A stretch of DNA of 64,000 bases, taken from Myxococcales bacterium (GTDB lineage Bacteria; Myxococcota_A; Polyangia; Haliangiales; Haliangiaceae). The notes below the pieces were generated by a model that had not been told where the DNA came from, did not search any database, and was given only the letters and a program-made list of their open reading frames with translations. Location of the stretch: the NCBI GenBank assembly GCA_016720595.1, contig JADKKI010000018.1:62001-126000 (forward strand), read 5' to 3'. Positions 1-8,365 of the stretch are shown here, piece by piece (position 1 is the first letter of the stretch; each line of letters begins with the position of its first letter). The translations under genes were made by a program, and so were the position numbers.

Positions 1-162
1 CTGAAGTTCCAGTGGGCGCCACCGCCCGGCACCGGCAATCTCGCCCCGTGGGATGGCCTGCAGAGCTTCGGGATCATCGACGTCACCGCCGATGCGCTCC
101 ACGTCTCGCTGGTCGGCATCGACGGCAAGCCACGCTACACCGTCGACCTGCCACGGAGCTGA
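1..162 (+). CDS. C-terminal fragment of an unidentified protein
   Basis: The window opens inside a gene; an open frame from base 1 runs 53 codons to a TGA at 160-162. The visible tail contains GFGII-like and GIDGKPRY-like strand segments, so it looks like a beta-rich C-terminal domain. The sequence loosely recalls the tail of secreted metallophosphoesterases, but this is a weak resemblance. The next gene starts 65 bases later on the same strand, so they may share a transcript. Confidence 0.45.
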   Translation: MKFQWAPPPGTGNLAPWDGLQSFGIIDVTADALHVSLVGIDGKPRYTVDLPRS

Positions 163-227
163 CCGCGCGCGACGCGCCGTCTGCCAGCCAGCGCTCCCGC
201 CCGGGAACGTGGCAACCTGGAGGGAGC

Positions 228-1280
228 ATGAAGTCCGCCATCGCTCTCGCTCTGACCTCCGCCGTGACCGCGTGCGGTGGGACGGAGACTCCCGGGCGCC
301 CCCTCGCGATCGACTCGGTCGTCGACCTCGGCCTCCTGCCCCTGCCGCCCAAGGCGATCGGTCGCGATGGCGGGATGAGCGGCGCGCTCGGCGGCAAGGT
401 CCTGTGGACGTTCGGCGACACGTTCCTCACCGAGCACAATCACGTCGACAACTCGAGCGTGCTGTCCGCGACCTCGGGCTGGAGCACGGCCGCCGATCCG
501 CTCGCGCTGGTGCAGAACCTGTTCGGCGCCGAGCCCGCGCAGCTCGTCCCGTACACGGCCGACGAGCTCGCGGCGAACACGGCCGATGCGCTGAATGGCT
601 ACGCCCTGTGGCCCGGCACCGTCCTCGACGTCGGCGAGGCGACCGCCGTGGTCAGCTTCCAGCAGATCAAGCGCAAGAGCGGCAGCGGCTTCGACTCGAT
701 CGGCGTGGGCACCGCGCGGATCTCCGTCGACGCCACCACGGCGACGCGCACCCCTGCCCTGCTGTTCGCCGCCCCCGAGCCGCTGTACGTGCCGCAGGTG
801 GTGGAGGAGGGCTTCGTGTACGCGTTCTCGTGTGGCCAGCGCGGGTTCCTCGACTTCGCGTGCAAGCTCGCCCGCGCGCCGCTCGCCGATGTCGAGACGC
901 GCGCAGCGTACGAGTTCTACGACGGCTCCACGTGGACCACCGAGATCATGCGCGCGGCCTACATGATCGACCAGACCAGCGTCGCGCCTTCGATCTCGTA
1001 CAACGCGTTCCTCGGCAAGTACCTCGCGGTGAGCTGCAAGATCCTGTCGAGCACCGTGCTGATCCGGACCGCCGCCGAGATCTCTGGCCCGTGGGGCGAG
1101 GCCACCGAGATCCCCGCCGGCACCGACGGCGTGCTCGCACCGCCGCACGCCGATCAGTACAACTATCTCTGCGTCGAGCACCCCGAGCTCGCGAGCGACG
1201 CTTCGATCGTGATCGGCTACTCGCGGCCGACCGAGGCGTTCCAGGGCGACGTGCGGCTCGCGCGCGTCACGCTGCGCTGA
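228..1280 (+). CDS. Lipoprotein, DUF4185-like beta-propeller
   Basis: Predicted exported lipoprotein of 350 residues. I chose the ATG at 228 because GGAGGGA lies just upstream and it gives a short signal peptide ending at a lipobox cysteine (residue 16); the open frame extends further upstream but that part overlaps the previous gene. The mature part has WTFGDTFL near the N-terminus and SYNAFLGKYLAV near the middle, a pattern seen in DUF4185 and related five-bladed propeller proteins of the glycosidase-like group. No catalytic residues can be assigned. It converges on polA with a long inverted repeat between them. The family assignment is inference from motif resemblance; lipoprotein status is well supported. 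Confidence 0.7.
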   Translation: MKSAIALALTSAVTACGGTETPGRPLAIDSVVDLGLLPLPPKAIGRDGGMSGALGGKVLWTFGDTFLTEHNHVDNSSVLSATSGWSTAADPLALVQNLFGAEPAQLVPYTADELAANTADALNGYALWPGTVLDVGEATAVVSFQQIKRKSGSGFDSIGVGTARISVDATTATRTPALLFAAPEPLYVPQVVEEGFVYAFSCGQRGFLDFACKLARAPLADVETRAAYEFYDGSTWTTEIMRAAYMIDQTSVAPSISYNAFLGKYLAVSCKILSSTVLIRTAAEISGPWGEATEIPAGTDGVLAPPHADQYNYLCVEHPELASDASIVIGYSRPTEAFQGDVRLARVTLR

Positions 1281-1631
1281 GCAGGTCCGCAAGTCTGCAC
1301 GACGGTTGTGCGGAAGGGCGACAGCGTTGACGATGAGGTTGACGTGGTCGTGGTCGTGGAGGTTGACGGCGACGGCGGCGTGGACTTCGGCGTTCTCCGG
1401 AGGAATCGCGCGGCGCAGGCCATAGGCTCGGTGAGCAGCGGCGGCAGCAATCCGGCGGTGCACGTCGCGACACTCACGGAATACCAACGGCTTGCACCAC
1501 CAACCCTGGAACCCGTGAGACGCCGACGTCCACGCCGCCGTCGCCGTCAAAGTCCACGACCACGTCAACGTCGACGACCACGCCTCAGATGCTTTGGAGA
1601 GAGGCGTTCAGGTCGTCATCGCAGGCCCGCG
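1281..1631. other. Intergenic region between convergent genes
   Basis: This 351-base gap separates the ends of the lipoprotein gene and polA. I see no convincing gene in it. It is dominated by GTCGAC/GGCGGC-type sequence arranged as a long inverted repeat, described separately. Frames are open across it on both strands, but their translations are low-complexity and have no usable start context. Confidence 0.6.
1339..1568. repeat. Long imperfect inverted repeat
   Basis: The left arm (1339-1397) and right arm (1517-1568) are reverse complements apart from one length difference and a few mismatches. Going inward there is a 15-base perfect block, an unpaired patch of 9 versus 3 bases, then a 23-base perfect block (left copy from 1363) and a shorter matched tail. 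The loop is about 119 bases. It sits between two convergent genes, so a bidirectional transcription stop is the simplest role; a small non-autonomous mobile element or a structured RNA are alternatives. No clear target-site duplication flanks it. Confidence 0.7.
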
Positions 1632-4391
1632 CTACGCATCGGCCCAGTTGTCCGCGATCCCGACGTCCACCTCGAGCGGGACGGAGAGCTGATACACGCC
1701 CTCCATCTCCGCCTTGAGGATCGCGCCGATCGCCTCGGCGTGCTGTGGCGGGGCCTCGAACACGAGCTCGTCGTGCACGGTCAGGAGCATCTGCGCGGGG
1801 AGCTTGTCCTTCGCGATCCGGCGCGAGGTCGCGAGCATCGCGAGCTTGATCAGATCGGCGCCCGCGCCCTGCATCGGTGTGTTCTGGGCGACGCGCTCGG
1901 CGGCGTGGCGGGCCTGGGGCGACTTCGACATCAAATTGGGGATCGGGCGCCAGCGGCCGAGCAACGTCCGGGCCCCGCCCTGCGCGCGCGCGAGGGTGAC
2001 GATGTCCTCCATGAACTTGTGGATCGTGGGGAACCGCTGGAAGTAGCGCCGCGAGTACTCGGCGGCCTGGGTGCGCGAGATCTCGAGGGTCCGCGCGAGG
2101 CCGAAGTCGGACTGGCCATACGAGAGGCCGTAGTTGACCGCCTTCGCGATCCGGCGCTGGTCCGAGGTGACCTGCTCGCGAGGCACGTCGAACACCTCGG
2201 CGGCGGTCTGGGTGTGGACGTCGACCTTGTTCGTGAACGCGGCGCCGAGCTTCGCGTCGCCCGAGAGGTGGGCGAGGATCCGCAGCTCGATCTGCGAATA
2301 GTCCGCGGCGATCAGCACCTGGCCCGGCGCCGCCACGAAGCCGCGCCGGATCTGGCGGCCGAGCTCGCTGCGGATCGGGATGTTCTGGAGATTCGGATCC
2401 TGCGACGAGATCCGGCCGGTCTCGGCGACCACCTGGTTGAACGACGTGTGGACCCGGCCGGTCTTCGCCGACACCAGCGGCGGTAGCGCATCGAGGTACG
2501 TGCCCTTGAGCTTGCTGATCTCGCGGTGCTCGAGGATCGGAGCGATCATCGGGTGCGCATCGATCAGCGCCTCGAGGGTCTCGGCCTCCGTCGACCAGCC
2601 GGTCTTGGTGCGGCGAACGCCCTTGGTGTCGAGCCCGAGCTTGTCGAACAGCAGCTCGCCGAGCTGCTTCGGGGAGGCGATGTTGAACTCCGTCCCCGCC
2701 GCAGCGAAGATCGAGCGCTCGAGGGTCTCGAGCTTTGCCGAGATCTCGGCGCCGAGCTTGCGGAAGTGCGCGACGTCGATGTGGATGCCCACCCGCTCGA
2801 CCTCGGCGAGCAGGAACGCCACCGGCATCTCGACCTCGCGGTACAGGGAGAGCAGACCGCTCTCTTCGAGCCGCTTGCCGAGCTGCGCGCCGATCGGCAG
2901 GAGCGCGTGCGTGATCGCACCGGCCCACGGTGCCGCGCGCTCGACCTCGATCCCTTCGAGGCTGTGGCGCGCCCGGCCCGCGATCGTGGTCCGCGCCGGC
3001 AGGATCACACCTCCGAGCCGCTGCGCGACCGCCTCCCCGGGCTCGGCCTCTGCCGTGGGGTCGAGGAGGAACGCCGCGAGCATCGTGTCTTCGACGATGC
3101 CCTTCACGGTGACGCCGATCCCGGCGAACGTCCGGAGGATCGTCTTGGCGTCGTGCACGACCTTCTCGATCGACGGATCGGAGAGCACCGCGTGGATCGG
3201 TGCGAGATCTGCCGGCGGCGGCGGGGCCGGCGCACCGATGTACCGATGGCCGAGCGGGAGGTACGCCGGCGCCTGGCCCGCGACCGCGATCACGATCGCG
3301 ACGAGCCCCGCCTTCTCCGGGCGCTCTGGATCGAGCTCGATCGTCATCGCCATCCGCTTGGCGGCGCGCGCGGAGCTGGCGACCGCCGCGATCGCTTCGG
3401 CGCGCGTCACGATCTTGGTGTCGGTGGCGACCTCGACGTGCGTGAACGCGGCGGTCTCCGGTGCGGGGACGATCACCACGTCCTCGCCCGGCGGCATCCG
3501 CATCTTGACCTTGTCGACGAGCAGGCCGAACTCGAGCTCGGTGAAGCGCTGCAGCAGCGCCGGAAGATCCCACGGACGGACCACCAGCTCCTCGAGCGTC
3601 ATCGGCAGCGGTACATCCCTGCGCAGCTCCACCAGCTGGCGGGAGATCGTCAGGCGCGCGAGCTGATCCTTGTCGGAGAACGGCTGCTTGACCGCCATCC
3701 GCGGCACCACCGGGTTGGTCTTGACCAGGTTCTCGACGGTGCCGTACTGCTCGAGCAGGTTCGCGGCGGTCTTGTCGCCGATGCCCTTGATGCCGGGGAT
3801 GTTGTCGCTGGTGTCACCGACGAGCGCGAGAAAGTCAGGGATCTTCTCGGGCGGCACGCCCATCTTCTTGATCACCTCTTCGCGGGTATAGGTGGTCTGG
3901 CGGAGCGCGTCGATCATCGTGACGCCATCGCCGACCATCTGCATGATGTCCTTGTCGGCGCTGTAGATCACGACCTCCCAGCCCTTCGCGCGTGCGGAGG
4001 TCACCAGGGTCGCGATCACGTCGTCCGCCTCGACGCCGGGGACCGTGATCACCGGCCAGCCGAGCTCGCGCACGATCGGCTCGAAGTACTCCATCTGCAC
4101 GGAGAGCTCCTCGGGCGGCGCCTTCCGCGTGGCCTTGTACTCGGGGTACAGCTCGGCGCGGAACGTCTTCTTGCCGCTCTTGTCATCGAACACCACGACC
4201 ATGCGCTCGGGTGCGGTGTCCTCTTCGAGCCGCATCAGCATGCGCGTGAACACGTAGAGCGCGCCGGTGGGCATGCCCTCGCTCGTGGACAGGCGAACTT
4301 CTTTGCGCTCGCCGCGCGAGATGTTCATCAGGCCGTAGTGCGCGCGGAAGATGTAGCCGTGCCCATCGACGATGTAGAGGCGTTCCGGCAC
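1632..4391 (-). CDS. polA: DNA polymerase I
   Basis: Family A DNA polymerase of 919 residues, the usual full length, for Okazaki-fragment processing and repair. Residues about 1-290 are the 5'-nuclease, with VEADDVIATL, SADKDIMQ and the helix-hairpin-helix GIKGIGDKTAANLL. The C-terminal polymerase has motif A (DYSQIELRILAHLSGD), motif B (RIAKAVNYGLSYGQ) and motif C (LLTVHDELVFEAP), all intact. The middle 3'-5' exonuclease fold (about 330-515) is degenerate: the usual DxE is TIE, the second aspartate is absent after VVHDAK, and no YxxxD motif is visible. The enzyme therefore probably lacks proofreading, as in Taq polymerase. It is monocistronic, converging on the lipoprotein gene at 228. Confidence 0.96.
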   Translation of the reverse strand: MPERLYIVDGHGYIFRAHYGLMNISRGERKEVRLSTSEGMPTGALYVFTRMLMRLEEDTAPERMVVVFDDKSGKKTFRAELYPEYKATRKAPPEELSVQMEYFEPIVRELGWPVITVPGVEADDVIATLVTSARAKGWEVVIYSADKDIMQMVGDGVTMIDALRQTTYTREEVIKKMGVPPEKIPDFLALVGDTSDNIPGIKGIGDKTAANLLEQYGTVENLVKTNPVVPRMAVKQPFSDKDQLARLTISRQLVELRRDVPLPMTLEELVVRPWDLPALLQRFTELEFGLLVDKVKMRMPPGEDVVIVPAPETAAFTHVEVATDTKIVTRAEAIAAVASSARAAKRMAMTIELDPERPEKAGLVAIVIAVAGQAPAYLPLGHRYIGAPAPPPPADLAPIHAVLSDPSIEKVVHDAKTILRTFAGIGVTVKGIVEDTMLAAFLLDPTAEAEPGEAVAQRLGGVILPARTTIAGRARHSLEGIEVERAAPWAGAITHALLPIGAQLGKRLEESGLLSLYREVEMPVAFLLAEVERVGIHIDVAHFRKLGAEISAKLETLERSIFAAAGTEFNIASPKQLGELLFDKLGLDTKGVRRTKTGWSTEAETLEALIDAHPMIAPILEHREISKLKGTYLDALPPLVSAKTGRVHTSFNQVVAETGRISSQDPNLQNIPIRSELGRQIRRGFVAAPGQVLIAADYSQIELRILAHLSGDAKLGAAFTNKVDVHTQTAAEVFDVPREQVTSDQRRIAKAVNYGLSYGQSDFGLARTLEISRTQAAEYSRRYFQRFPTIHKFMEDIVTLARAQGGARTLLGRWRPIPNLMSKSPQARHAAERVAQNTPMQGAGADLIKLAMLATSRRIAKDKLPAQMLLTVHDELVFEAPPQHAEAIGAILKAEMEGVYQLSVPLEVDVGIADNWADA

Positions 4392-4451
4392 GCGCGGAAT
4401 CTAGCCCGCGCGGAAGGCGAATTCCCCCCTCGCCCTCGCATTTCTTGGATA

Positions 4452-5915
4452 ATGGGAGACGTGCCCTCGATCCTTCGAATGGTCCCGTGCCTGGTGATGC
4501 TCGCGAGCGGTTGCAGCACCGAAGCTGACCCCGGCGAGCCGCGTTGCGCAGATCCGCTGTACGGCAACGGCACCTGCGATCTCGACACCAGCTGCAGCTA
4601 CCCCGACATCGACTGCTTCCTGACGTTCGACGATCAGGCGTCGGCGCAGACCTGGTGGACGTCGAATGCGTTCGCAGCCGGGCAGCCCACGGCGCCGGCG
4701 TCCGATCCCAGGTTCGCCAACGTCAAGGCGGCGCTCGACGAAGGCTGGACTGCGTACAAGGCCACGCACGATGTCGGAGATCTGGCGGCCCACGAGGTTC
4801 AGCTCGTGCTGATCAACATCCCGACCATGAGATTGGGCGCGTTCGTCAGCCCCACCGCGGGGCGAGACAAGGCGGCGCTCGCGGTGTTCGTGGAGCTCCC
4901 ATTCCTCTCGGTCGGGCTGACCCAGGACGAGATCCTGAGCGTCATGATGCACGAGCTCGAGCACGCGGTCGGTCTCCACGTGATCCCTGCGGTCACCGAG
5001 CGCACCGCGCGGTTCTATAGCGCCCCGGGGACCAGCGAGCCGTTCGGTGGAGATCAGCCGGACAACGCCGGGATCCGGAGCCTGTACAAGGAATGGACGG
5101 TCCGGGCCGGCAACGTGGGCTACCTCGGCGACACCGAGCTCGCGGGCTTGCCGCTGTACGGCATCGGCGGGAGCCTCGGGGATGCGTTCGCCAAGATCGT
5201 CGCCGCGAGGGCCGCCGCCACACCCGCGCCGTGCGCCGCCAGCAAGGCCCGCCTCGATGCCCTCGAGACGCAGGTGTTGAACCTCCGCGCTCCCCTCGAT
5301 GGCTCGGTCAACCTCGCCAGCACCGCGCCGACGACGATCGTGGACGTGCTCAACCAGCTGACCTCCGAGTGCTTCATGGGCGTCACCGGGGACGCGATCC
5401 ACTTCACGGCTCTCGCCCTGGCCATCGATGAGGCTACCCTCCGTGGGAGCCTGTCCGCCGAGGTGCGGACCGCCGTCGAGGGCAAGGCGGTGATCGCCGG
5501 GTTCTACAACTGGGTCGCCCTCGAGCGCACGCACATGCGCGATGTCCAGACCCGGTTCCAGACGCTGACCGGGACCGCGTGGGGCCGGCTGCGCTACTTC
5601 TCCACCGAGGAAGCGGCGGACGACTCGTCGGTGTCGTCGATGGCCGCCCTCGGCCTCAGCGGCGACCTGATCGGCAGTGCGCTCGTGAAGCTCGAGAAGA
5701 TCGAGGCCATGTGCCAGCCGCTCGTCGATGGCGGTCAGCCGATCCCGTACGGCGAGAACCTGATCGATACCCATCACGCCACGTGCTGGCGCGCCGGAAA
5801 CGCCCGCCGGTTCGCGGATCGGGTCGCAGGAGCACCGCGCTACACCCGCCCGCCGCTCCTGCCCGCAGACGACACGCGTGTGTTCGCCTTGCCCGCCGAG
5901 TTCGTCATGAACTGA
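4452..5915 (+). CDS. Zincin-like lipoprotein with HExxH motif
   Basis: Exported lipoprotein of 487 residues with a lipobox LASGC (cysteine 21 from the ATG at 4452; an in-frame ATG at 4479 would also give a signal peptide). An early Cys-rich stretch (C-x-DPLYGNGTCDLDTSC) resembles myxobacterial secreted proteins. About residue 165 lies MMHELEHAVGLHV, an HExxH zinc-binding motif followed by a histidine, so a metallopeptidase role is likely. The spacing HExxHxxGxH is one residue short of the metzincin signature, so the clan is uncertain. It is divergent from polA, with about 60 bases between the starts. Substrate unknown. Confidence 0.72.
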   Translation: MGDVPSILRMVPCLVMLASGCSTEADPGEPRCADPLYGNGTCDLDTSCSYPDIDCFLTFDDQASAQTWWTSNAFAAGQPTAPASDPRFANVKAALDEGWTAYKATHDVGDLAAHEVQLVLINIPTMRLGAFVSPTAGRDKAALAVFVELPFLSVGLTQDEILSVMMHELEHAVGLHVIPAVTERTARFYSAPGTSEPFGGDQPDNAGIRSLYKEWTVRAGNVGYLGDTELAGLPLYGIGGSLGDAFAKIVAARAAATPAPCAASKARLDALETQVLNLRAPLDGSVNLASTAPTTIVDVLNQLTSECFMGVTGDAIHFTALALAIDEATLRGSLSAEVRTAVEGKAVIAGFYNWVALERTHMRDVQTRFQTLTGTAWGRLRYFSTEEAADDSSVSSMAALGLSGDLIGSALVKLEKIEAMCQPLVDGGQPIPYGENLIDTHHATCWRAGNARRFADRVAGAPRYTRPPLLPADDTRVFALPAEFVMN

Positions 5916-5956
5916 GGGAGGTCCTCCGGCCACCCGCACCACGGCTTCGTGGCAAG

Positions 5957-7039
5957 ATGCGGCTCATGCACCGCATCGTCGTCGACGCCATGGGTGGCGA
6001 CCACGCTCCGGACGAGATCGTCCAGGGCGCGGCCGAAGCGTCGCTCGCCCTGACGTCGGCCGAGATCATCCTGGTCGGCGATGCGGCGGTCCTCGGGCGC
6101 CTCCTGCCGAAGCTCCGCCACGACGGCGCCCGGGTCCGGGTCCATCACGCACCGACCTACGTCGAGATGGACGAGAAGCCCGCCGAGGCCCTGGCGGCCA
6201 AACCGGAGGCCTCGATCGCGGTGGCGGCCGATCTGGTCGCGCGCGGAGAAGGCGACGCCCTGGTCTCCGCGGGCAACACCGGCGCCAGTGTGCTCGCGTG
6301 CGCGCGCCGGTGGACGCTACTCGAAGGCGTGCGGCGCGCTGCGCTGGCGGCCGTGTTCCCCACCGAGCTGCGCCGCGGGGAGAAGGACGATCCGTTCTCG
6401 CTGATCCTCGATGTCGGCGCCACGGTCGACGTCACCGCCGAGGATCTCGTGGGCTTCGCGGTGATGGGCTCGGCGTACGCCAAGCTGGTCTCGAGCAACC
6501 GGCGCCCGCGCGTGGCGCTGCTCTCGAACGGGACGGAGGCCAACAAGGGCCCCAAGGAGATCGTCGGCGCGCACGCCGCGCTCGTCGAGACCACCGAGCT
6601 CAACTTCATCGGCAACATCGAGGGGCTCGACATCCCGCGCGGCGTCGCCGACGTGGTGGTGACGTCCGGGTTCGTGGGCAACGTGGTGCTCAAGATGCTC
6701 GAGGGCGTGTCCGACACCGTCGTCCGGCTCGCGCGGTACGCGCACAAGGAGCGCCTGGCGTGGCGGCTCGGCCTGATCGCCCTGTCGTCCGCGATCGATC
6801 AGCTCAAGTCGATCACGGACTGGCAGCAGTACGGCGGTGCGCCGCTGCTCGGATTCACACACCCGTTCATCAAGGCGCACGGCCGCTCGAATGCCCGCGC
6901 GGTGACCAACGCGATCAAGGTCGCGCACAAGGCGCTGGCGGGGAACCTGTGCGGCAACATCGCCCGCACGATGGCGGAGCTCGACGAGCGCGCCCAGAAG
7001 AAGCCCCGTGCGACCACGGGCTCCGATCCGGGATCCTGA
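5957..7039 (+). CDS. plsX: Phosphate acyltransferase PlsX
   Basis: Converts acyl-ACP and phosphate to acyl-phosphate, the first committed step of phosphatidic acid synthesis by the PlsX/PlsY route. The 360-residue protein has the hallmark N-terminus (VVDAMGGDHAPDEIV), the SAGNTGA motif and the C-terminal GGAPLLG region. ATG codons at 5957 and 5966 are both possible starts; the second gives MHRIVVDAMGGD, closer to the family norm. The next gene begins on the last base of the stop codon (TGATG), so it is translationally coupled. The usual rpmF and fabH neighbours are absent. Confidence 0.95.
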   Translation: MRLMHRIVVDAMGGDHAPDEIVQGAAEASLALTSAEIILVGDAAVLGRLLPKLRHDGARVRVHHAPTYVEMDEKPAEALAAKPEASIAVAADLVARGEGDALVSAGNTGASVLACARRWTLLEGVRRAALAAVFPTELRRGEKDDPFSLILDVGATVDVTAEDLVGFAVMGSAYAKLVSSNRRPRVALLSNGTEANKGPKEIVGAHAALVETTELNFIGNIEGLDIPRGVADVVVTSGFVGNVVLKMLEGVSDTVVRLARYAHKERLAWRLGLIALSSAIDQLKSITDWQQYGGAPLLGFTHPFIKAHGRSNARAVTNAIKVAHKALAGNLCGNIARTMAELDERAQKKPRATTGSDPGS

Positions 7040-8178
7040 TGGGACGCCGCCAGTCGTTGCTCCGCCGGCTCACCGGCCTCCCCGTCGAGATCGGCGAGCG
7101 GATCGGCCTCCTCGATCACGTTCCGGCGGGCCTGCCCGAGGGCGCCCCCGCCCCCAAGCACACGTTCCGCTGGGACCTCGACAAGACCTACCTGCGCACC
7201 GAGTTCGACAGCTTCGTCGACCTCGCGAAGAGCGCGATCGAGACGGCCGCGGACAAGCAGGCATATCCGGGTGCCACGGCCTTGCTGCGCGCGCTCAAGC
7301 ACGACGGCAACCGGATCTGTATCGTCTCGGGCAGCCCCACCCAGATGCGCCAGGTGCTCGCGGCGAAGCTCGCGCTCGACGGCATCGACTACGACGAGTT
7401 CGTCCTCAAGAACAACCTGAAGAACATCCTCAAGGGCCGGTTCCGCGCTCTCCGCGCGCAGGTCCCCTACAAGCTCCCCGCGATGCTGCGCTCTCGGATC
7501 GGCGCGGCCGCGCTCAGCGAGACCCTGTTCGGCGATGACGCCGAGGCCGATGCGATCATCTATTGCCTGTACGCCGATCTGCTCGCGGGAAAGGTCTCGC
7601 TCCAGGATCTGGAGCGCGTGCTGACCGCCACGCGCGCGTACGACGACGACGCGGAGCGGATCCTCGATCTCGCGCGGCGCGTGCCCAAGGGCGACGTCGT
7701 CCATCGGATCTTCATCCACCTCGATCGCCGATCCCCACCGGTGGGCTTCCGTCGGTTCGGCCCGCGGCTCGTGCCGGTGTTCAACTACTTCCAGGCTGCG
7801 CTCGTGCTCTACGAGGACAAGGTCCTGTCGGCGCGGCAGGTGATCTACGTGGCGCTCGAGATGCTCGACTCGGGTCAGTACGAGCTCGGGCACCTCGCCA
7901 CCAGCGTGCAGGACGTCATCCGACGTGGCCGGGTCACGCGCGAGACGGCCCTCCAGCTCACCGTCGAGGCGACCGAGGCCGCCGCGTCGGGGGCGCTGTC
8001 CGGCCGCACCGACCTCCCACCGTTCGAGCAGATCGCCGAGGCGTTCCGCGCCCGCGTCCGCGAGCTCGGCAACACGCCTCCACAGGTCCCGAGCGAGCTC
8101 GCCGAGCCGCTCGACTACGTGCGGCTCGTCGACGAAGAGCACGAGCACCGCGGCGCCCGGCGCAAGCAGGGCATGTAG
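7039..8178 (+). CDS. App1-like HAD phosphatase (DUF2183-related)
   Basis: A 379-residue protein with HAD-superfamily motifs: WDLDKTYL (motif I, nucleophile DxD), SGSP (motif II), a basic YKLPAML segment (motif III lysine) and FGDDAEADAIIY (motif IV acidic pair). The order and the EADAIIY segment resemble the App1/DUF2183 phosphatidate phosphatase group. Its ATG overlaps the plsX stop by one base. Because PlsX feeds phosphatidic acid synthesis, a phospholipid phosphatase role is attractive but inferred. The C-terminal third has no recognised domain. There is no signal peptide, so it is probably cytoplasmic or peripheral. Confidence 0.7.
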   Translation: MGRRQSLLRRLTGLPVEIGERIGLLDHVPAGLPEGAPAPKHTFRWDLDKTYLRTEFDSFVDLAKSAIETAADKQAYPGATALLRALKHDGNRICIVSGSPTQMRQVLAAKLALDGIDYDEFVLKNNLKNILKGRFRALRAQVPYKLPAMLRSRIGAAALSETLFGDDAEADAIIYCLYADLLAGKVSLQDLERVLTATRAYDDDAERILDLARRVPKGDVVHRIFIHLDRRSPPVGFRRFGPRLVPVFNYFQAALVLYEDKVLSARQVIYVALEMLDSGQYELGHLATSVQDVIRRGRVTRETALQLTVEATEAAASGALSGRTDLPPFEQIAEAFRARVRELGNTPPQVPSELAEPLDYVRLVDEEHEHRGARRKQGM

Positions 8179-8243
8179 CCACCCCTCCGCGGAGCGCGCA
8201 GCTTCGGTCACACCGCGAATCCCTCGCCGCGGCGCCCACTTGG

Positions 8244-8263
8244 ACACCCTGCCCCCAGGGTGT
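8244..8263. terminator. GC-rich hairpin downstream of the App1-like gene
   Basis: An 8-bp perfect stem (ACACCCTG / CAGGGTGT) with a CCCC loop lies 66 bases after the stop at 8178. No T-run follows, so it is not a classical intrinsic terminator, but it is the only strong hairpin before the next gene at 8366. A related CACACCCTGTG sequence follows near 8305, so an operator role is also possible. Confidence 0.4.
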
Positions 8264-8365
8264 GACGGTCGCACGCGTCCTGAGGCTACGAGGTCGCAAC
8301 GGCCTCACACCCTGTGATCCCAAAGCTTCCGTCGCCCGCGACCCTGCTGCTATGGATGGGATTCG

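Noticed and set aside
1281..1631. Reverse-strand reading of the inverted repeat region as a gene
   Set aside because: The translation is a low-complexity His/Asn/Val/Arg mix and the frame is part of a much longer shadow; no start, ribosome site or motif.
2526..4451. Long open frame opposite polA
   Set aside because: It is the antisense shadow of polA in high-GC DNA; its translation is Arg/Asp/Leu-rich without motifs. Only the part from 4452 is the real lipoprotein.
4930..4990. Metzincin protease call for the HELEH protein
   Set aside because: The third ligand is one residue too close (HExxHxxGxH) for the metzincin signature; only a general zincin-like call is safe.
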